From KBS50 sp042434095 (GTDB lineage Bacteria; Actinomycetota; Actinomycetes; Mycobacteriales; Micromonosporaceae): a stretch of 64,000 nucleotides of DNA. The first letter of the stretch is position 1, and every line of letters begins with the position of its first letter. The DNA lies in the NCBI RefSeq assembly GCF_042434095.1, contig NZ_JBHLUE010000011.1, positions 620,001 to 684,000 on the forward strand. The letters are read 5' to 3'. A model generated the notes under the pieces. It made no database searches. It had not been told where the DNA came from and was given only the letters and a program-made list of their open reading frames with translations. This document shows, piece after piece, positions 1-8,488 of this stretch. Position numbers and translations under genes: made by a program.

Positions 1-1
1 G

Positions 2-595
2 CTGTCGGTCATCGACGTCTCCGGCTCGATGAAGGCCGACGTGCCGGGCACCAGCCTCAACCGGGAACAGGTGACGGTGCAGACGGCCGCGCGCGGGCTG
101 GCGCTGTTCGACGACACCTGGGAGGTCGGCCTGTGGACGTTCTCCACCAAGCTGGTCGGCAAGCAGCCGTGGCGTCAGGTGGTCGGGATCGGCCCGCTGA
201 GCGCGCAGCGGGACGTGCTGCAGCAGGGGCTGGCCAGCATCCAGCCGAGCTCCGGTGACACCGGCCTCTACGACACCACCCTGGCGGCGTACAAGACCGT
301 GCAGGAGGGCTGGCAGCCCGGTCGGGTGAACTCGGTCGTGCTGTTCACCGACGGCAAGAACGAGAACCCGGGCGGCATCACCCAGTCGCGGCTGCTCGCG
401 GAGCTCAAGCGGATCCGCGACCCCGAGCGGCCGATCCAGCTGATCATGATCGGCATCGGCGACGAGGTCAACCAGGCCGAGTTGGCGTCCATCGTCAAGG
501 TGAGCGGGGGTCTCTCCTTCGTCACCAAGGACCCGTCGAAGATCGGTGACATCTTCCTGAAGGCCGTCGCGGCCCGCCCGCCGTCGACCCGGTAG
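2..595 (+). CDS. VWA-domain protein, C-terminal part (5' end outside window)
   Basis: The reading frame is already open at the window edge, so only the last 197 residues are seen. They form a von Willebrand factor A domain: the MIDAS motif DVSGS lies at the very start (visible residues 5-9), a TGLYDTT segment supplies the middle threonine and FTDGKNE the later aspartate. Such domains bind a divalent metal and mediate protein-protein contacts. In actinobacteria this C-terminal VWA type is often fused to an N-terminal extracytoplasmic substrate-binding domain, but that half is not in the window, so export is an inference. A strong hairpin follows 12 bases after the stop. Confidence 0.85.
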   Translation: MSVIDVSGSMKADVPGTSLNREQVTVQTAARGLALFDDTWEVGLWTFSTKLVGKQPWRQVVGIGPLSAQRDVLQQGLASIQPSSGDTGLYDTTLAAYKTVQEGWQPGRVNSVVLFTDGKNENPGGITQSRLLAELKRIRDPERPIQLIMIGIGDEVNQAELASIVKVSGGLSFVTKDPSKIGDIFLKAVAARPPSTR

Positions 596-607
596 CGCCA
601 TCGCCTC

Positions 608-641
608 CGGCCGACCCGTCGCCTCGGCGACGGGTCGGCCG
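608..641 (+). terminator. Strong terminator hairpin after the VWA gene
   Basis: Two perfectly complementary 16-base arms (608-623 and 626-641) are separated by only two bases, followed by the T-rich stretch TTGTGCTTT. Position just after the VWA stop and before an unrelated gene fits an intrinsic terminator. Confidence 0.85.
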
Positions 642-1034
642 TTGTGCTTTCCGGGGCCGCCGCGCGCGGTCCGTCGGCGCCGCATGGACCGACCCAGGCA
701 TACCGGCCTCGGCGCCGACCGGGCCGACCGGGCGCGCCTGCCGGGACGCTCGGGCGGCCGGGCGCGACGGCCGTCCACGGTGTCCGGCCGGCCGGCCTCG
801 GCGACCGGTACGGCCGGCGACGCGAAGCGCAAGACGATGACATTAATCCGTCGGAGGGCTGTCCTCGGGGTATCGATCGGTCAAACTGGCTTGCGAGCCT
901 GACGGTGAACCAGGCTGGCCGCCCGGGGCTCGCCCCAGCCCGGGGCAATGGTTCACGAACGGCTTTCAGGTCCGGGCGCGTGGTGGGCTGGCAGGCGCCC
1001 GGACTGGTCCCCAGGGGAGCAGGGGAGGCGTCGG
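642..1034. other. Intergenic region, no gene seen
   Basis: About 390 bases between the terminator and the sugar transferase. Longer open frames cross it but have no Shine-Dalgarno sequence and no recognisable product. The promoter of the transferase presumably lies here; I could not assign convincing -35/-10 boxes. Confidence 0.5.
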
Positions 1035-2519
1035 GTGAGCTCAGCGACCGTGCTGAATCCCGTACCGATCCGTCCGGACGCCGGACCGGATCGTGGCGAG
1101 GGCGGCCGACGGGTGCGCAAGCGCGCCTATCTGCGCGCCGTCGTTCTGGTCGACACCGGCATCATCGGGCTGGCCATGCTGGGCGGCTTCGTGACCCGGT
1201 TTCGGGGCACCGAGGCGCGCGGCTCCGACGTCCCGTACGCGCTGCTGGCGCCCGCCCTGATGGCGGTCTGGCTGATCTCGCTGCGGCTCCAGCGCTGCTA
1301 CGACGACCGGGTGGTGGGCTACGGGGCCGACGAGTACCGCCGGGTGGTCTCGGCCACCCTCCGGCTGGCCGGCGCGATCGCCATCACCGGCTACATCGCG
1401 AACGTGGGCGTGTCCCGCGGCTTCCTCGGCATCACCTTCATCGTGGGCACGGTGGCGCTGGTGGCCGGCCGGTTCGGCGCGCGGAAGGTGCTGCACCGGG
1501 CCCGGCTGCGGGGGATCGGCTGGTCCCGGCGGGTGCTGGTGGTCGGCGACGCCGCACACATCCTCGAGCTGGTCGGGACGCTGCGCCGCGAGCCGTACGC
1601 CGGCTACGAGGTGGTCGGGGCGTGCATCCCGGACGCCCTGCTGGCCCCCGTCCCGCAGCGGCTGGGCGACGTCCCGGTGATCGGCTCGTTCCGGTCCATC
1701 CTGGAGGCGGCCGCCGGGGTGGACGCGGACACGGTGGCGGTCACCGCGTCCAAGGAGTTGACCGCCACCCGGCTGCGCCGGCTCGGCTGGCAGCTGGAGG
1801 GCACCGGGATCGACCTGGTCGTGGCGCCCACCCTGACCGACGTGGCGGGGCCGCGGATCCACACCACCCCGGTGGCCGGGCTGCCGCTCATCCACGTCGA
1901 GGCGCCGGAGTTCCGGGGCGCCCGCAAGATCGTGAAGGAGCTGGTGGACCGGACGCTGGCCGCCGCCGCGCTGGTGGCGGCGTTGCCCGTGCTGCTGGTG
2001 ATCGCGCTCGCCATCAAGATTGACAGCCGGGGCCCCGTGCTCTTCCGGCAGATCCGGGTGGGCATGGACGGGCGGGAGTTCGGCGTCTACAAGTTCCGCA
2101 CCATGGTGGTGAACGCGGACACGATGCTGGCCGAGCTGGCGGCGCGGAACGAGACCGACGGCCTGCTGTTCAAGATGCGCGACGATCCCCGGGTGACCCG
2201 GGTGGGCCGGCTGCTCCGCCGCTGGTCGCTGGACGAGCTGCCCCAGCTCGGCAACGTGCTGCGGGGCCAGATGAGCCTGGTGGGACCGCGCCCGCCGCTG
2301 CCCTCCGAGGTTGCCCGGTACGACGGCGATGTGGCCCGGCGGCTGCTCGTGAAGCCCGGCATGACCGGCCTGTGGCAGGTCAGCGGCCGGTCCGACCTGC
2401 CCTGGGAGGACGGCATCCGGCTCGATCTCTACTACGTGGAGAACTGGTCGCTGGCCAGCGACCTGACCATCCTGTGGAAGACGGTGGGCGCCGTGCTGGG
2501 CAGCCGAGGCGCCTACTGA
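1035..2519 (+). CDS. Polyprenyl-phosphate sugar phosphotransferase (exopolysaccharide initiation)
   Basis: 494-residue integral membrane enzyme that transfers a sugar 1-phosphate from a nucleotide sugar to an undecaprenyl carrier, the priming step of exopolysaccharide synthesis. The N-terminal third holds several hydrophobic segments and a nucleotide-binding-like middle domain (about residues 150-260). The C-terminal bacterial sugar transferase domain (from about residue 295) starts with a membrane helix and carries the family blocks KFRTM, LDELPQLGNV, SLVGPRPPLP and KPGMTGLWQVSGR. GTG at 1035 is chosen because GGGGAGG lies six bases upstream; an ATG at 948 in the same frame lacks a ribosome site. 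No glycosyltransferase neighbours are visible here. Confidence 0.9.
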   Translation: MSSATVLNPVPIRPDAGPDRGEGGRRVRKRAYLRAVVLVDTGIIGLAMLGGFVTRFRGTEARGSDVPYALLAPALMAVWLISLRLQRCYDDRVVGYGADEYRRVVSATLRLAGAIAITGYIANVGVSRGFLGITFIVGTVALVAGRFGARKVLHRARLRGIGWSRRVLVVGDAAHILELVGTLRREPYAGYEVVGACIPDALLAPVPQRLGDVPVIGSFRSILEAAAGVDADTVAVTASKELTATRLRRLGWQLEGTGIDLVVAPTLTDVAGPRIHTTPVAGLPLIHVEAPEFRGARKIVKELVDRTLAAAALVAALPVLLVIALAIKIDSRGPVLFRQIRVGMDGREFGVYKFRTMVVNADTMLAELAARNETDGLLFKMRDDPRVTRVGRLLRRWSLDELPQLGNVLRGQMSLVGPRPPLPSEVARYDGDVARRLLVKPGMTGLWQVSGRSDLPWEDGIRLDLYYVENWSLASDLTILWKTVGAVLGSRGAY

Positions 2520-2529
2520 GCCGGCGAAG

Positions 2530-3675
2530 CTACCGACCGGCCGCGTCGGGCCGCGCGCCGTGCCACTCCAGGCACACCACCACGGCGTCGTCGACCAGGT
2601 CGCTCTCCACGAACGCGCGCAGGTCGGCCAGCAGCGAGCGGACCGCCTGCAGCGGCGCCAGCGAGCCGGAGCGCCGGACGAACCGGTCCAGCGCGCCAGC
2701 GCCGTACCGCCCGGCCTCGGCCGCGGCGTCGAACACGCCGTCGCTCACCACGTAGAGCCGTTCCCCCGGCTCCAGCTGGAACCGCTGCGGCCGGTAGATC
2801 GAGCCCTCGAACATCCCGAGCGGGAACTGTTCCTCCAACTCCTCCAGCACGACCTCGTCGCCGGCCAGCCGGAGCAGCTGCGGCGAGCCCGCGTCGATGG
2901 CGGTCACCGTGCCGGCGGTCAGGTCGAGCTCGAGCAGCAGCGTGCCGAGGTACTGCGCGCCCTGGTGGTAGGAGTAGATCGCCTGGTCGGCCAGGGCCGC
3001 CTGGTCGGCCAGGGAGAGCCCGGCGCGCCGGGCGTTGCGCAGCGCGTAGGTGGCCAGCGCCGTGAGGCTGGCCGCCGCGACATTGTCGCCCATGCCGTTG
3101 ATCACGGACAGCCAGACGCGGTGACCGTCGTCGGACCAGTCGAAGGTGTCCCCGCGCACCGCGTACGCCGGTTCCAGCTGGCCGGCGAGGCCGAACGACG
3201 CCCGCTCCCGGCTGCGGCCGGGCAGCAGCTCCCACTGCATCTCGGCGGCCAGGGTCAACCGCCGGCTGCGCGCGGCGAGCGCGTAGCGGTCCGTACCGGC
3301 CCGCACGGCGGCCAACTCGTGCGCCAGCATGGTGGCCACCTCGAGAAGTTCCGCCCCGGTCACCCGGGCCGGGTCGACGCCGGTCACCGCCAGCACGCCG
3401 ATGCGCTCGCCCCGCACGGTCACCGGCAGGTACGTCACGCCGTCGGAGTCGACCAGGTGTTGGTGGTCGAAGCACCGCCAGGCCGGATCCCCGGGGCGGG
3501 TCCGGGCGGCCCCGCCGTCCAGCGGTAGCAGCGCGGCCAACCGGTAGTCGACCTGGAACAGCCGCAGCGCCGAGCAGCCGTACACCCGCTGCGCCTCCGC
3601 GGCCAACCGCTCGACGAGCCCGTCGGCGGGCGCCTCGAGCAGCGACCTGCGGATCTCGGTCATCCGGTCGGCCAT
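2530..3675 (-). CDS. SpoIIE/RsbU-type PP2C serine phosphatase
   Basis: 381-residue cytoplasmic protein. Residues about 1-140 resemble a GAF-like sensory region; the rest is a PP2C-like SpoIIE phosphatase domain, with GDTFDW, the block VINGMGDN, DAGSPQLL, VVSDGVFDA and a final DDAVVVCLEW. Relatives dephosphorylate anti-anti-sigma proteins in partner-switching control. One usual metal aspartate (the DVxGHG block) reads INGMG here, so activity may be altered. ATG 3675 is preferred because AGAGGA precedes it by five bases; an upstream in-frame extension overlaps the divergent MarR gene and looks non-coding. No anti-sigma gene is adjacent, so the substrate is unknown. Confidence 0.85.
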   Translation of the reverse strand: MADRMTEIRRSLLEAPADGLVERLAAEAQRVYGCSALRLFQVDYRLAALLPLDGGAARTRPGDPAWRCFDHQHLVDSDGVTYLPVTVRGERIGVLAVTGVDPARVTGAELLEVATMLAHELAAVRAGTDRYALAARSRRLTLAAEMQWELLPGRSRERASFGLAGQLEPAYAVRGDTFDWSDDGHRVWLSVINGMGDNVAAASLTALATYALRNARRAGLSLADQAALADQAIYSYHQGAQYLGTLLLELDLTAGTVTAIDAGSPQLLRLAGDEVVLEELEEQFPLGMFEGSIYRPQRFQLEPGERLYVVSDGVFDAAAEAGRYGAGALDRFVRRSGSLAPLQAVRSLLADLRAFVESDLVDDAVVVCLEWHGARPDAAGR

Positions 3676-3730
3676 CTGCGTCCTCTCGTCCACCGCTGAC
3701 CTCCGGCCGGCGGGGTATTGTCGTAGCACC

Positions 3731-4351
3731 ATGATTGAACAGGGCAAACTTGAGGTCGGCGGCGGCCCCGTCCCGGAGGACGGACCGGACACCGTGGCGG
3801 CTGCGGCCGCGGCCGTGGATGGCGCCGCCGGGTCGCTGCTGGCGGTCTGGGATCGCGCCCGGGAGCGCACCGTCGGTCAGCTGTCCAGTTCGCAGCTGCG
3901 TGCCCTGATCGTGGTGCAGGCAAACGACGGGATCAACCTGCGCGGCCTGGCGCGACACCTGGAAATGCTGCTCTCCTCGGCCAGCCGGCTCGTCGACCGG
4001 CTGGTGGCGGCCGGCCTGCTGGACCGGGAGCCCGGCCGGATCGACCGCCGGGAGATCTCCCTGCACCTCAGCCCCGCCGGGCACGCCCTGCTGGCCGGGA
4101 TCCGGGCTGAGCGCCAGCAGCGGCTGATCGGGGTGCTGAGCGGGATGAGCGTGGCGGGCCGGCAGGCGCTGCTGCGCGGGCTCAGCGAGTTCGACGCGAT
4201 CGCGCAGGCGGACCAGCCGCCGACGGCCACGATCCGGGCCGGGTCCGTGACCCCGGCCGCGACCTCCGCCGCCGCGTCGGCCGCCCCCACCCCGGCCCGC
4301 GCGACCCCGCCCCGGGCGACCCCGACCGCCGGCATGGTCCGCTCGGCCTGA
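3731..4351 (+). CDS. MarR-family transcriptional regulator
   Basis: 206-residue winged-helix regulator. The MarR core occupies roughly residues 35-150: a helix-turn-helix (LRGLARHLEMLLSSASRLVD) and the wing segment DREPGRIDRREISLHLSPAG. The last 40 residues are a low-complexity Ala/Pro/Thr tail not seen in the family core. It is divergent from the SpoIIE phosphatase with 55 bases between starts, suggesting a shared control region. A TATTGT -10-like hexamer lies nine bases before the ATG and there is no Shine-Dalgarno site, so translation may start from a leaderless message. Ligand unknown. Confidence 0.85.
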   Translation: MIEQGKLEVGGGPVPEDGPDTVAAAAAAVDGAAGSLLAVWDRARERTVGQLSSSQLRALIVVQANDGINLRGLARHLEMLLSSASRLVDRLVAAGLLDREPGRIDRREISLHLSPAGHALLAGIRAERQQRLIGVLSGMSVAGRQALLRGLSEFDAIAQADQPPTATIRAGSVTPAATSAAASAAPTPARATPPRATPTAGMVRSA

Positions 4352-4452
4352 GCCGCCCGCCAGCCGCCGTCACCGCCCGGCCGCTGCCGCCGCCAGCCCG
4401 TCGCCGCAGCCGCCAGCCGTGGCCGTCGGGACGCGGCCGCGGGCCGTAGCCC

Positions 4453-5676
4453 TCAGGCCGCCGCCCGCGCGAGCCAGCGGGCCGGCTGGGCCAGCACCGA
4501 ACGGACCACCGACCCCGCCGCGCCGATCACCGCGGCGTCCGAGCCGAGCAGCGCGGCGCGGGCCTCCACCGGCGCCCAGCCGGCGGTGACCACCCGGGCC
4601 GCGAGCTCGGTGCGCAACGCCGGCAGCAGCCAGGGGGCCAGCCGCGCGTACCCGCCGCCCAGCAGCACCGCGCCCACGTCCAGCAGGTTGACCGCGCCCG
4701 ACGTGGCCACCCCCAGCGCCCGGCCGGCCCGCTCCAGCGCCGCGAGCGCCGCCGGGTCGCCGGCGCCGGCCAGCTCGGCCAGCCGGTGCGTCGATCCGGG
4801 CGGCTGGCCCGCGGCCGCGACGATGGCCTCCTGGCCGGCGTACTGCTCCAGGCACCCGCGGGAGCCGCACCGGCAGGGCCGCCCGGCGGGATCCACCGGC
4901 AGGTGACCCAGCTCCCCGCCGAAGCCGCGGGCGCCCCGGTACAGCGCCCCGGCCAGCACGACGCCGGCGCCCACGCCGATCTCGCCGGAGACGTACAGGA
5001 AACTGGCCGGCGCGGCCCCGGCGTGCAGCTCGGCCAGCGCGGCCAGGTTGGCCTCGTTGTCCACCGCGAGCCCGGGCACCCGGTCGGCCAGCAACCCCGG
5101 GACGTCCACGTCCCGCCAGCCGAGGTTGGGCGCCCACCGCACCAGCCCGGTGGGGTCCACCAGGCCCGGCACCGCGAGGGTGGCGCCGGCGAGGGTCAGG
5201 CCGGCCGCCGTGGCGGCCCGCCGCGCCGCGGCGGCGAGCCCGGCCAGCCGGTCCAGTGTCTCCGCCGCGGGTAGCGGGCGCAGGTCCTGGTCGCGTACCT
5301 CCCGGTGCCGCACCCGGCCGGTCAGGTCGAGCACGCAGGCGGCCAGGTAGTCGACGTTGATCTCCAGGCCGAGCCCGGCGGCGCCGTCGGGGGCCAGCGT
5401 GAGCCCGGCGGCCGGCCGGCCGGCGCCCGCCCGGGGCGCCGGGTCGACCTCGGCGATCAGCCGGCCGCGCAGCAGCTCGTCGGCCAGGGCGGAGACGGTG
5501 GCCCGGGTGAGGCCGGTGGCCGCGGCCAGGTCGGCCCGCGACGGCGGCCGGTCCGCGCCGGCTATCCGGCCCAGGACCAGCGCGAGGTTGTGCGCGCGCA
5601 GGCCGGCCTGCCGGATGGGTCCGGCGCCGGCGCCGCGGGCGGCCGGGTCCTCGGTGGTACGGGGGGACGCGGGCAT
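4453..5676 (-). CDS. ROK-family repressor, probable xylose regulator (XylR type)
   Basis: 407-residue regulator with an N-terminal winged helix-turn-helix (ADLAAATGLTRATVSALADE, about residues 50-70) and a C-terminal ROK sugar-sensing fold carrying the zinc signature CRCGSRGCLEQ. It is divergently transcribed from xylA-xylB, the classic arrangement of XylR repressors that release the xyl promoter when xylose binds. ATG 5676 is preferred over an ATG at 5694; only a weak AAGG site precedes it. Its start region overlaps the -35 box of the xylA promoter, which allows autoregulation. Sugar specificity is inferred from context only. Confidence 0.88.
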   Translation of the reverse strand: MPASPRTTEDPAARGAGAGPIRQAGLRAHNLALVLGRIAGADRPPSRADLAAATGLTRATVSALADELLRGRLIAEVDPAPRAGAGRPAAGLTLAPDGAAGLGLEINVDYLAACVLDLTGRVRHREVRDQDLRPLPAAETLDRLAGLAAAARRAATAAGLTLAGATLAVPGLVDPTGLVRWAPNLGWRDVDVPGLLADRVPGLAVDNEANLAALAELHAGAAPASFLYVSGEIGVGAGVVLAGALYRGARGFGGELGHLPVDPAGRPCRCGSRGCLEQYAGQEAIVAAAGQPPGSTHRLAELAGAGDPAALAALERAGRALGVATSGAVNLLDVGAVLLGGGYARLAPWLLPALRTELAARVVTAGWAPVEARAALLGSDAAVIGAAGSVVRSVLAQPARWLARAAA

Positions 5677-5679
5677 GCC

Positions 5680-5709
5680 TTGACAATGCCACAACGGCGT
5701 CGAAATAAT
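5680..5709 (+). promoter_or_regulatory. xylA promoter, TTGACA-N18-AATAAT
   Basis: A consensus TTGACA (5680-5685) is followed after 18 bases by AATAAT (5704-5709), five of six matching TATAAT. It points at xylA, whose start lies 45 bases further on. This is one of the most consensus-like vegetative promoters in the window. Confidence 0.75.
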
Positions 5710-5712
5710 TCA

Positions 5713-5730
5713 GCCGATAAACAAATCGGC
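5713..5730. promoter_or_regulatory. Inverted repeat, probable ROK/XylR operator
   Basis: GCCGAT and ATCGGC are perfect six-base arms around AAACAA, placed just downstream of the xylA -10 box and in the short gap shared with the divergent repressor gene. The position would block transcription of xylAB. Binding by the ROK protein is inferred. Confidence 0.6.
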
Positions 5731-5754
5731 CCCGATCGCTGGAGGACATCCGAG

Positions 5755-6930
5755 ATGGCTGCCACGCCCACCCCCGCCGACCGGTTCTCCTTCGGACTCT
5801 GGACCGTCGGCTGGCCGGCTCGCGACCCCTTCGGCGACGCCACCCGGGCGCCCCTGGACCCGGTCGAGGCCGTGCACCGGCTGGCCGAGCTGGGCGCGTA
5901 CGGGATCACGCTGCACGACGACGACCTGATCCCGTTCGGTTCGGACGCCGCCACCCGCGACAAGATCGTGCAGCGGTTCACCGGGGCGCTGGAGTCGACC
6001 GGGCTCGTGGTGCCGATGGTCACCACCAACCTGTTCAACCACCCGATCTTCAAGGACGGCGCGTTCACCAGCAACGACCGGGAGGTTCGCCGGTTCGCGC
6101 TGCGCAAGGCGCTGCGCAACCTCGACCTCGCCGCCGAGCTGGGCGCCCAGACGTTCGTCATGTGGGGCGGCCGGGAGGGCGCCGAATACGACCTGGCCAA
6201 GGACGTGCGGGCGGCGCTGGACCGCTACCGGGAGGCCGTGGACGTGCTGACCCAGTACGTCATCGACCGGGGCTACCAGCTCCGGTTCGCGCTGGAGCCC
6301 AAGCCCAACGAGCCGCGCGGCGACATCCTGCTGCCCACCGTGGGGCACGCGCTGGCCTTCATCGGCAGCCTCGCCCATCCCGAGATGGTCGGGCTCAACC
6401 CCGAGGTCGGGCACGAGCAGATGGCCGGGCTCAACTTCGCGCACGGCATCGCGCAGGCGCTCTGGCACGGCAAGCTCTTCCACATCGACCTCAACGGGCA
6501 GCGCAGCATCAAGTACGACCAGGACCTCGTCTTCGGGCACGGTGACCTGCTCAACGCCTTCGCCCTGGTCGACCTGCTGGAGAACGGCGGCCCGGGCGGC
6601 GGCCCGGCCTACGACGGCCCCCGGCACTTCGACTACAAGCCGTCCCGGACCGAGGACATGACCGGGGTGTGGGCGTCGGCCGAGGCGAACATGCGGACGT
6701 ACCTGCTGCTCAAGGAGCGGGCCGCGGCGTTCCGGGCGGATCCGGAGGTGCAGGCGGCGCTGGCCACCAGTGGGGTGGCCGACCTCGGCCGGTCCACCCT
6801 GGACGACGGCGAGACGTACGCGGAACTGCTGGCCGCCCCGGAGCTCGACGTGGACGCGACGGCCGCGCGCGGCTTCGGCTTCGTCCGCCTCAACCAGCTC
6901 GCCGTCGAGCACCTGCTCGGCGCCCGCTGA
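5755..6930 (+). CDS. xylA: Xylose isomerase
   Basis: 391-residue enzyme converting D-xylose to D-xylulose with divalent metals. It has the length and blocks of the class I actinomycete enzyme: FGLWTVGW near the N-terminus, the catalytic histidine region ITLHDDDLIPFG, MWGGREGAEYD, LEPKPNEPRGDI, GLNPEVGHEQMAG and LFHIDLNGQ with the metal ligands, and a C-terminal LLAAPELDVDA tail. GGAGGA lies eight bases before the ATG. First gene of the xylAB operon, driven by the promoter at 5680-5709 and divergent from the ROK repressor. Confidence 0.97.
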   Translation: MAATPTPADRFSFGLWTVGWPARDPFGDATRAPLDPVEAVHRLAELGAYGITLHDDDLIPFGSDAATRDKIVQRFTGALESTGLVVPMVTTNLFNHPIFKDGAFTSNDREVRRFALRKALRNLDLAAELGAQTFVMWGGREGAEYDLAKDVRAALDRYREAVDVLTQYVIDRGYQLRFALEPKPNEPRGDILLPTVGHALAFIGSLAHPEMVGLNPEVGHEQMAGLNFAHGIAQALWHGKLFHIDLNGQRSIKYDQDLVFGHGDLLNAFALVDLLENGGPGGGPAYDGPRHFDYKPSRTEDMTGVWASAEANMRTYLLLKERAAAFRADPEVQAALATSGVADLGRSTLDDGETYAELLAAPELDVDATAARGFGFVRLNQLAVEHLLGAR

Positions 6931-6974
6931 CGGTCCGGGTGGCCGGTCCGCGCCGATCGGGAGAGGATCGACGA

Positions 6975-8444
6975 ATGTCGCTGGTGGCCGGGGTCGACTC
7001 GTCGACCCAGTCGTGCAAGGTGGTGATCCGGGACGCCGAGACCGGTGAGCTGGTCCGGCAGGGCCGGGCGCCCCACCCGGACGGCACCGAGGTCGACCCG
7101 GCCGCCTGGGAGGCGGCGCTGGCCCGGGCGATCGAGCAGGCCGGCGGGCTGGCCGACGTGGCCGCGGCCGCGGTGGCTGGCCAGCAGCACGGCATGGTCT
7201 GCCTCGACGACTCCGGCACGGTGGTCCGGCCCGCGCTGCTGTGGAACGACACCCGGTCGGCCGGCGCCGCCGCCGACCTGGTGACCGAGTTCGGCGGGGC
7301 CGAGCCCGGCCGGCGGTTCTGGGCCGACGCCGTGGGCAGCGTGCCGGTGGCCAGCTTCACGGTCACCAAGCTGCGCTGGCTGGCCCGGCACGAGCCGGCC
7401 GCGGCCGAGCGGGTGGCCGCGGTCTGCCTGCCGCACGACTGGCTCACCTGGCGGCTCGGCCAGGGTCGCGACCTCGCAACGGCGGGTTCCGGCGGTGACC
7501 TGGCCGCTTCGGGTTCCGGCGGCGACCTCGCCGCGTTACGCACCGACCGCGGCGACGCCAGCGGCACGGGCTACTGGTCGCCGGCGACCGGCGAATACCG
7601 GTTGGATCTGCTGGAGCATGCCTTCGGCCGGACGCCGGCCGTGCCGACCGTCCTCGGCCCGGCGGAGGTGGCCGGCCGGCTGCCGTCCGGGGCGCCGCTG
7701 GGCGCCGGCACCGGGGACAACGCGGCCGCCGCCCTCGGGGTCTCCGCCCGGCCCGGCGACGTGATCGTCTCGATCGGCACCTCGGGGGTGGTCTCCAGCG
7801 TGGCCGAGGTGCCGGCCGCCGACCCGTCCGGGGCGGTCGCCGGGTTCGCCGACGCCACCGGCCGGTTCCTGCCGCTGGTCTGCACCCTCAACGCGGCCCG
7901 GGTGCTGGACGCCGCAGCCGCGATGCTCCGGGTCGGCCTCGACGAGCTGGCCGAGCTGGCGCTGCGCGCTCCGGCCGGCGCCGACGGCCTCGTGCTGGTG
8001 CCCTACCTCGAGGGCGAGCGCACCCCGGACCGCCCGCTGGCCACCGGCGCGCTGCACGGGCTCACCCTGCGCACGGCCACCCCGGAGCACCTGGCCCGGG
8101 CCGCCGTGGAGGGCATGCTCTGCGCGCTCGCCGACGGGCTGGACGCGCTCGTGGCGCAGGGCGCGCGGGTGCGGCGGGTGCTGCTGGTCGGCGGGGGAGC
8201 GCGCTCGGCCGCCGTCCGTCGGATCGCGCCGGCGGTCTTCGGCTGCCCGGTCGTCGTGCCCGAGCCGGGGGAGTACGTGGCCGACGGCGCCGCCCGGCAG
8301 GCCGCCTGGGTCGCGCTTGGCGGCGCCGAGCCGCCGACCTGGTCCCTCGCCACCGCGCAGGAGTACGCCGCCGACCCGGTCCCGGCCATCCGCGACCGCT
8401 ACGCCGACGCCCGCGACCGGATCGTCGAGCGGCTCGCCGGCTGA
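6975..8444 (+). CDS. xylB: Xylulokinase
   Basis: 489-residue FGGY-family kinase that phosphorylates D-xylulose to xylulose 5-phosphate, the second step of xylose catabolism. Visible: phosphate-binding GVDSSTQSCK at the N-terminus, LWNDTRS, the GDNAAAALG block, the nucleotide-binding LLVGGGARS and the C-terminal ADGAARQAAW. GAGAGGA precedes the ATG by seven bases; the gap to xylA is 44 bases. About residues 168-190 hold an unusual Gly/Ser/Asp-Leu-Ala insertion with a near-duplicate GSGGDLA unit, where relatives usually go straight from the WRL segment to TDRGDASGT. Confidence 0.95.
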   Translation: MSLVAGVDSSTQSCKVVIRDAETGELVRQGRAPHPDGTEVDPAAWEAALARAIEQAGGLADVAAAAVAGQQHGMVCLDDSGTVVRPALLWNDTRSAGAAADLVTEFGGAEPGRRFWADAVGSVPVASFTVTKLRWLARHEPAAAERVAAVCLPHDWLTWRLGQGRDLATAGSGGDLAASGSGGDLAALRTDRGDASGTGYWSPATGEYRLDLLEHAFGRTPAVPTVLGPAEVAGRLPSGAPLGAGTGDNAAAALGVSARPGDVIVSIGTSGVVSSVAEVPAADPSGAVAGFADATGRFLPLVCTLNAARVLDAAAAMLRVGLDELAELALRAPAGADGLVLVPYLEGERTPDRPLATGALHGLTLRTATPEHLARAAVEGMLCALADGLDALVAQGARVRRVLLVGGGARSAAVRRIAPAVFGCPVVVPEPGEYVADGAARQAAWVALGGAEPPTWSLATAQEYAADPVPAIRDRYADARDRIVERLAG

Positions 8445-8448
8445 CGCC

Positions 8449-8477
8449 CTCGGCCGGCGGAATTCCCGCCGGCCGAG
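8449..8477 (+). terminator. Hairpin between xylB and the MFS gene
   Basis: Perfect 12-base arms (8449-8460 and 8466-8477) with a five-base loop AATTC begin five bases after the xylB stop. There is no T tract. It could terminate or attenuate the xyl transcript; it ends only 11 bases before the next start codon. Confidence 0.65.
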
Positions 8478-8488
8478 ATACTGGTCGG

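Noticed and set aside
2513..4084. Very long open frame antisense to the MarR and in another phase of the phosphatase gene
   Set aside because: Composition is the Arg/Ala/Gly/Pro-rich pattern of high-GC shadow frames; the phosphatase and MarR frames have clear family motifs.
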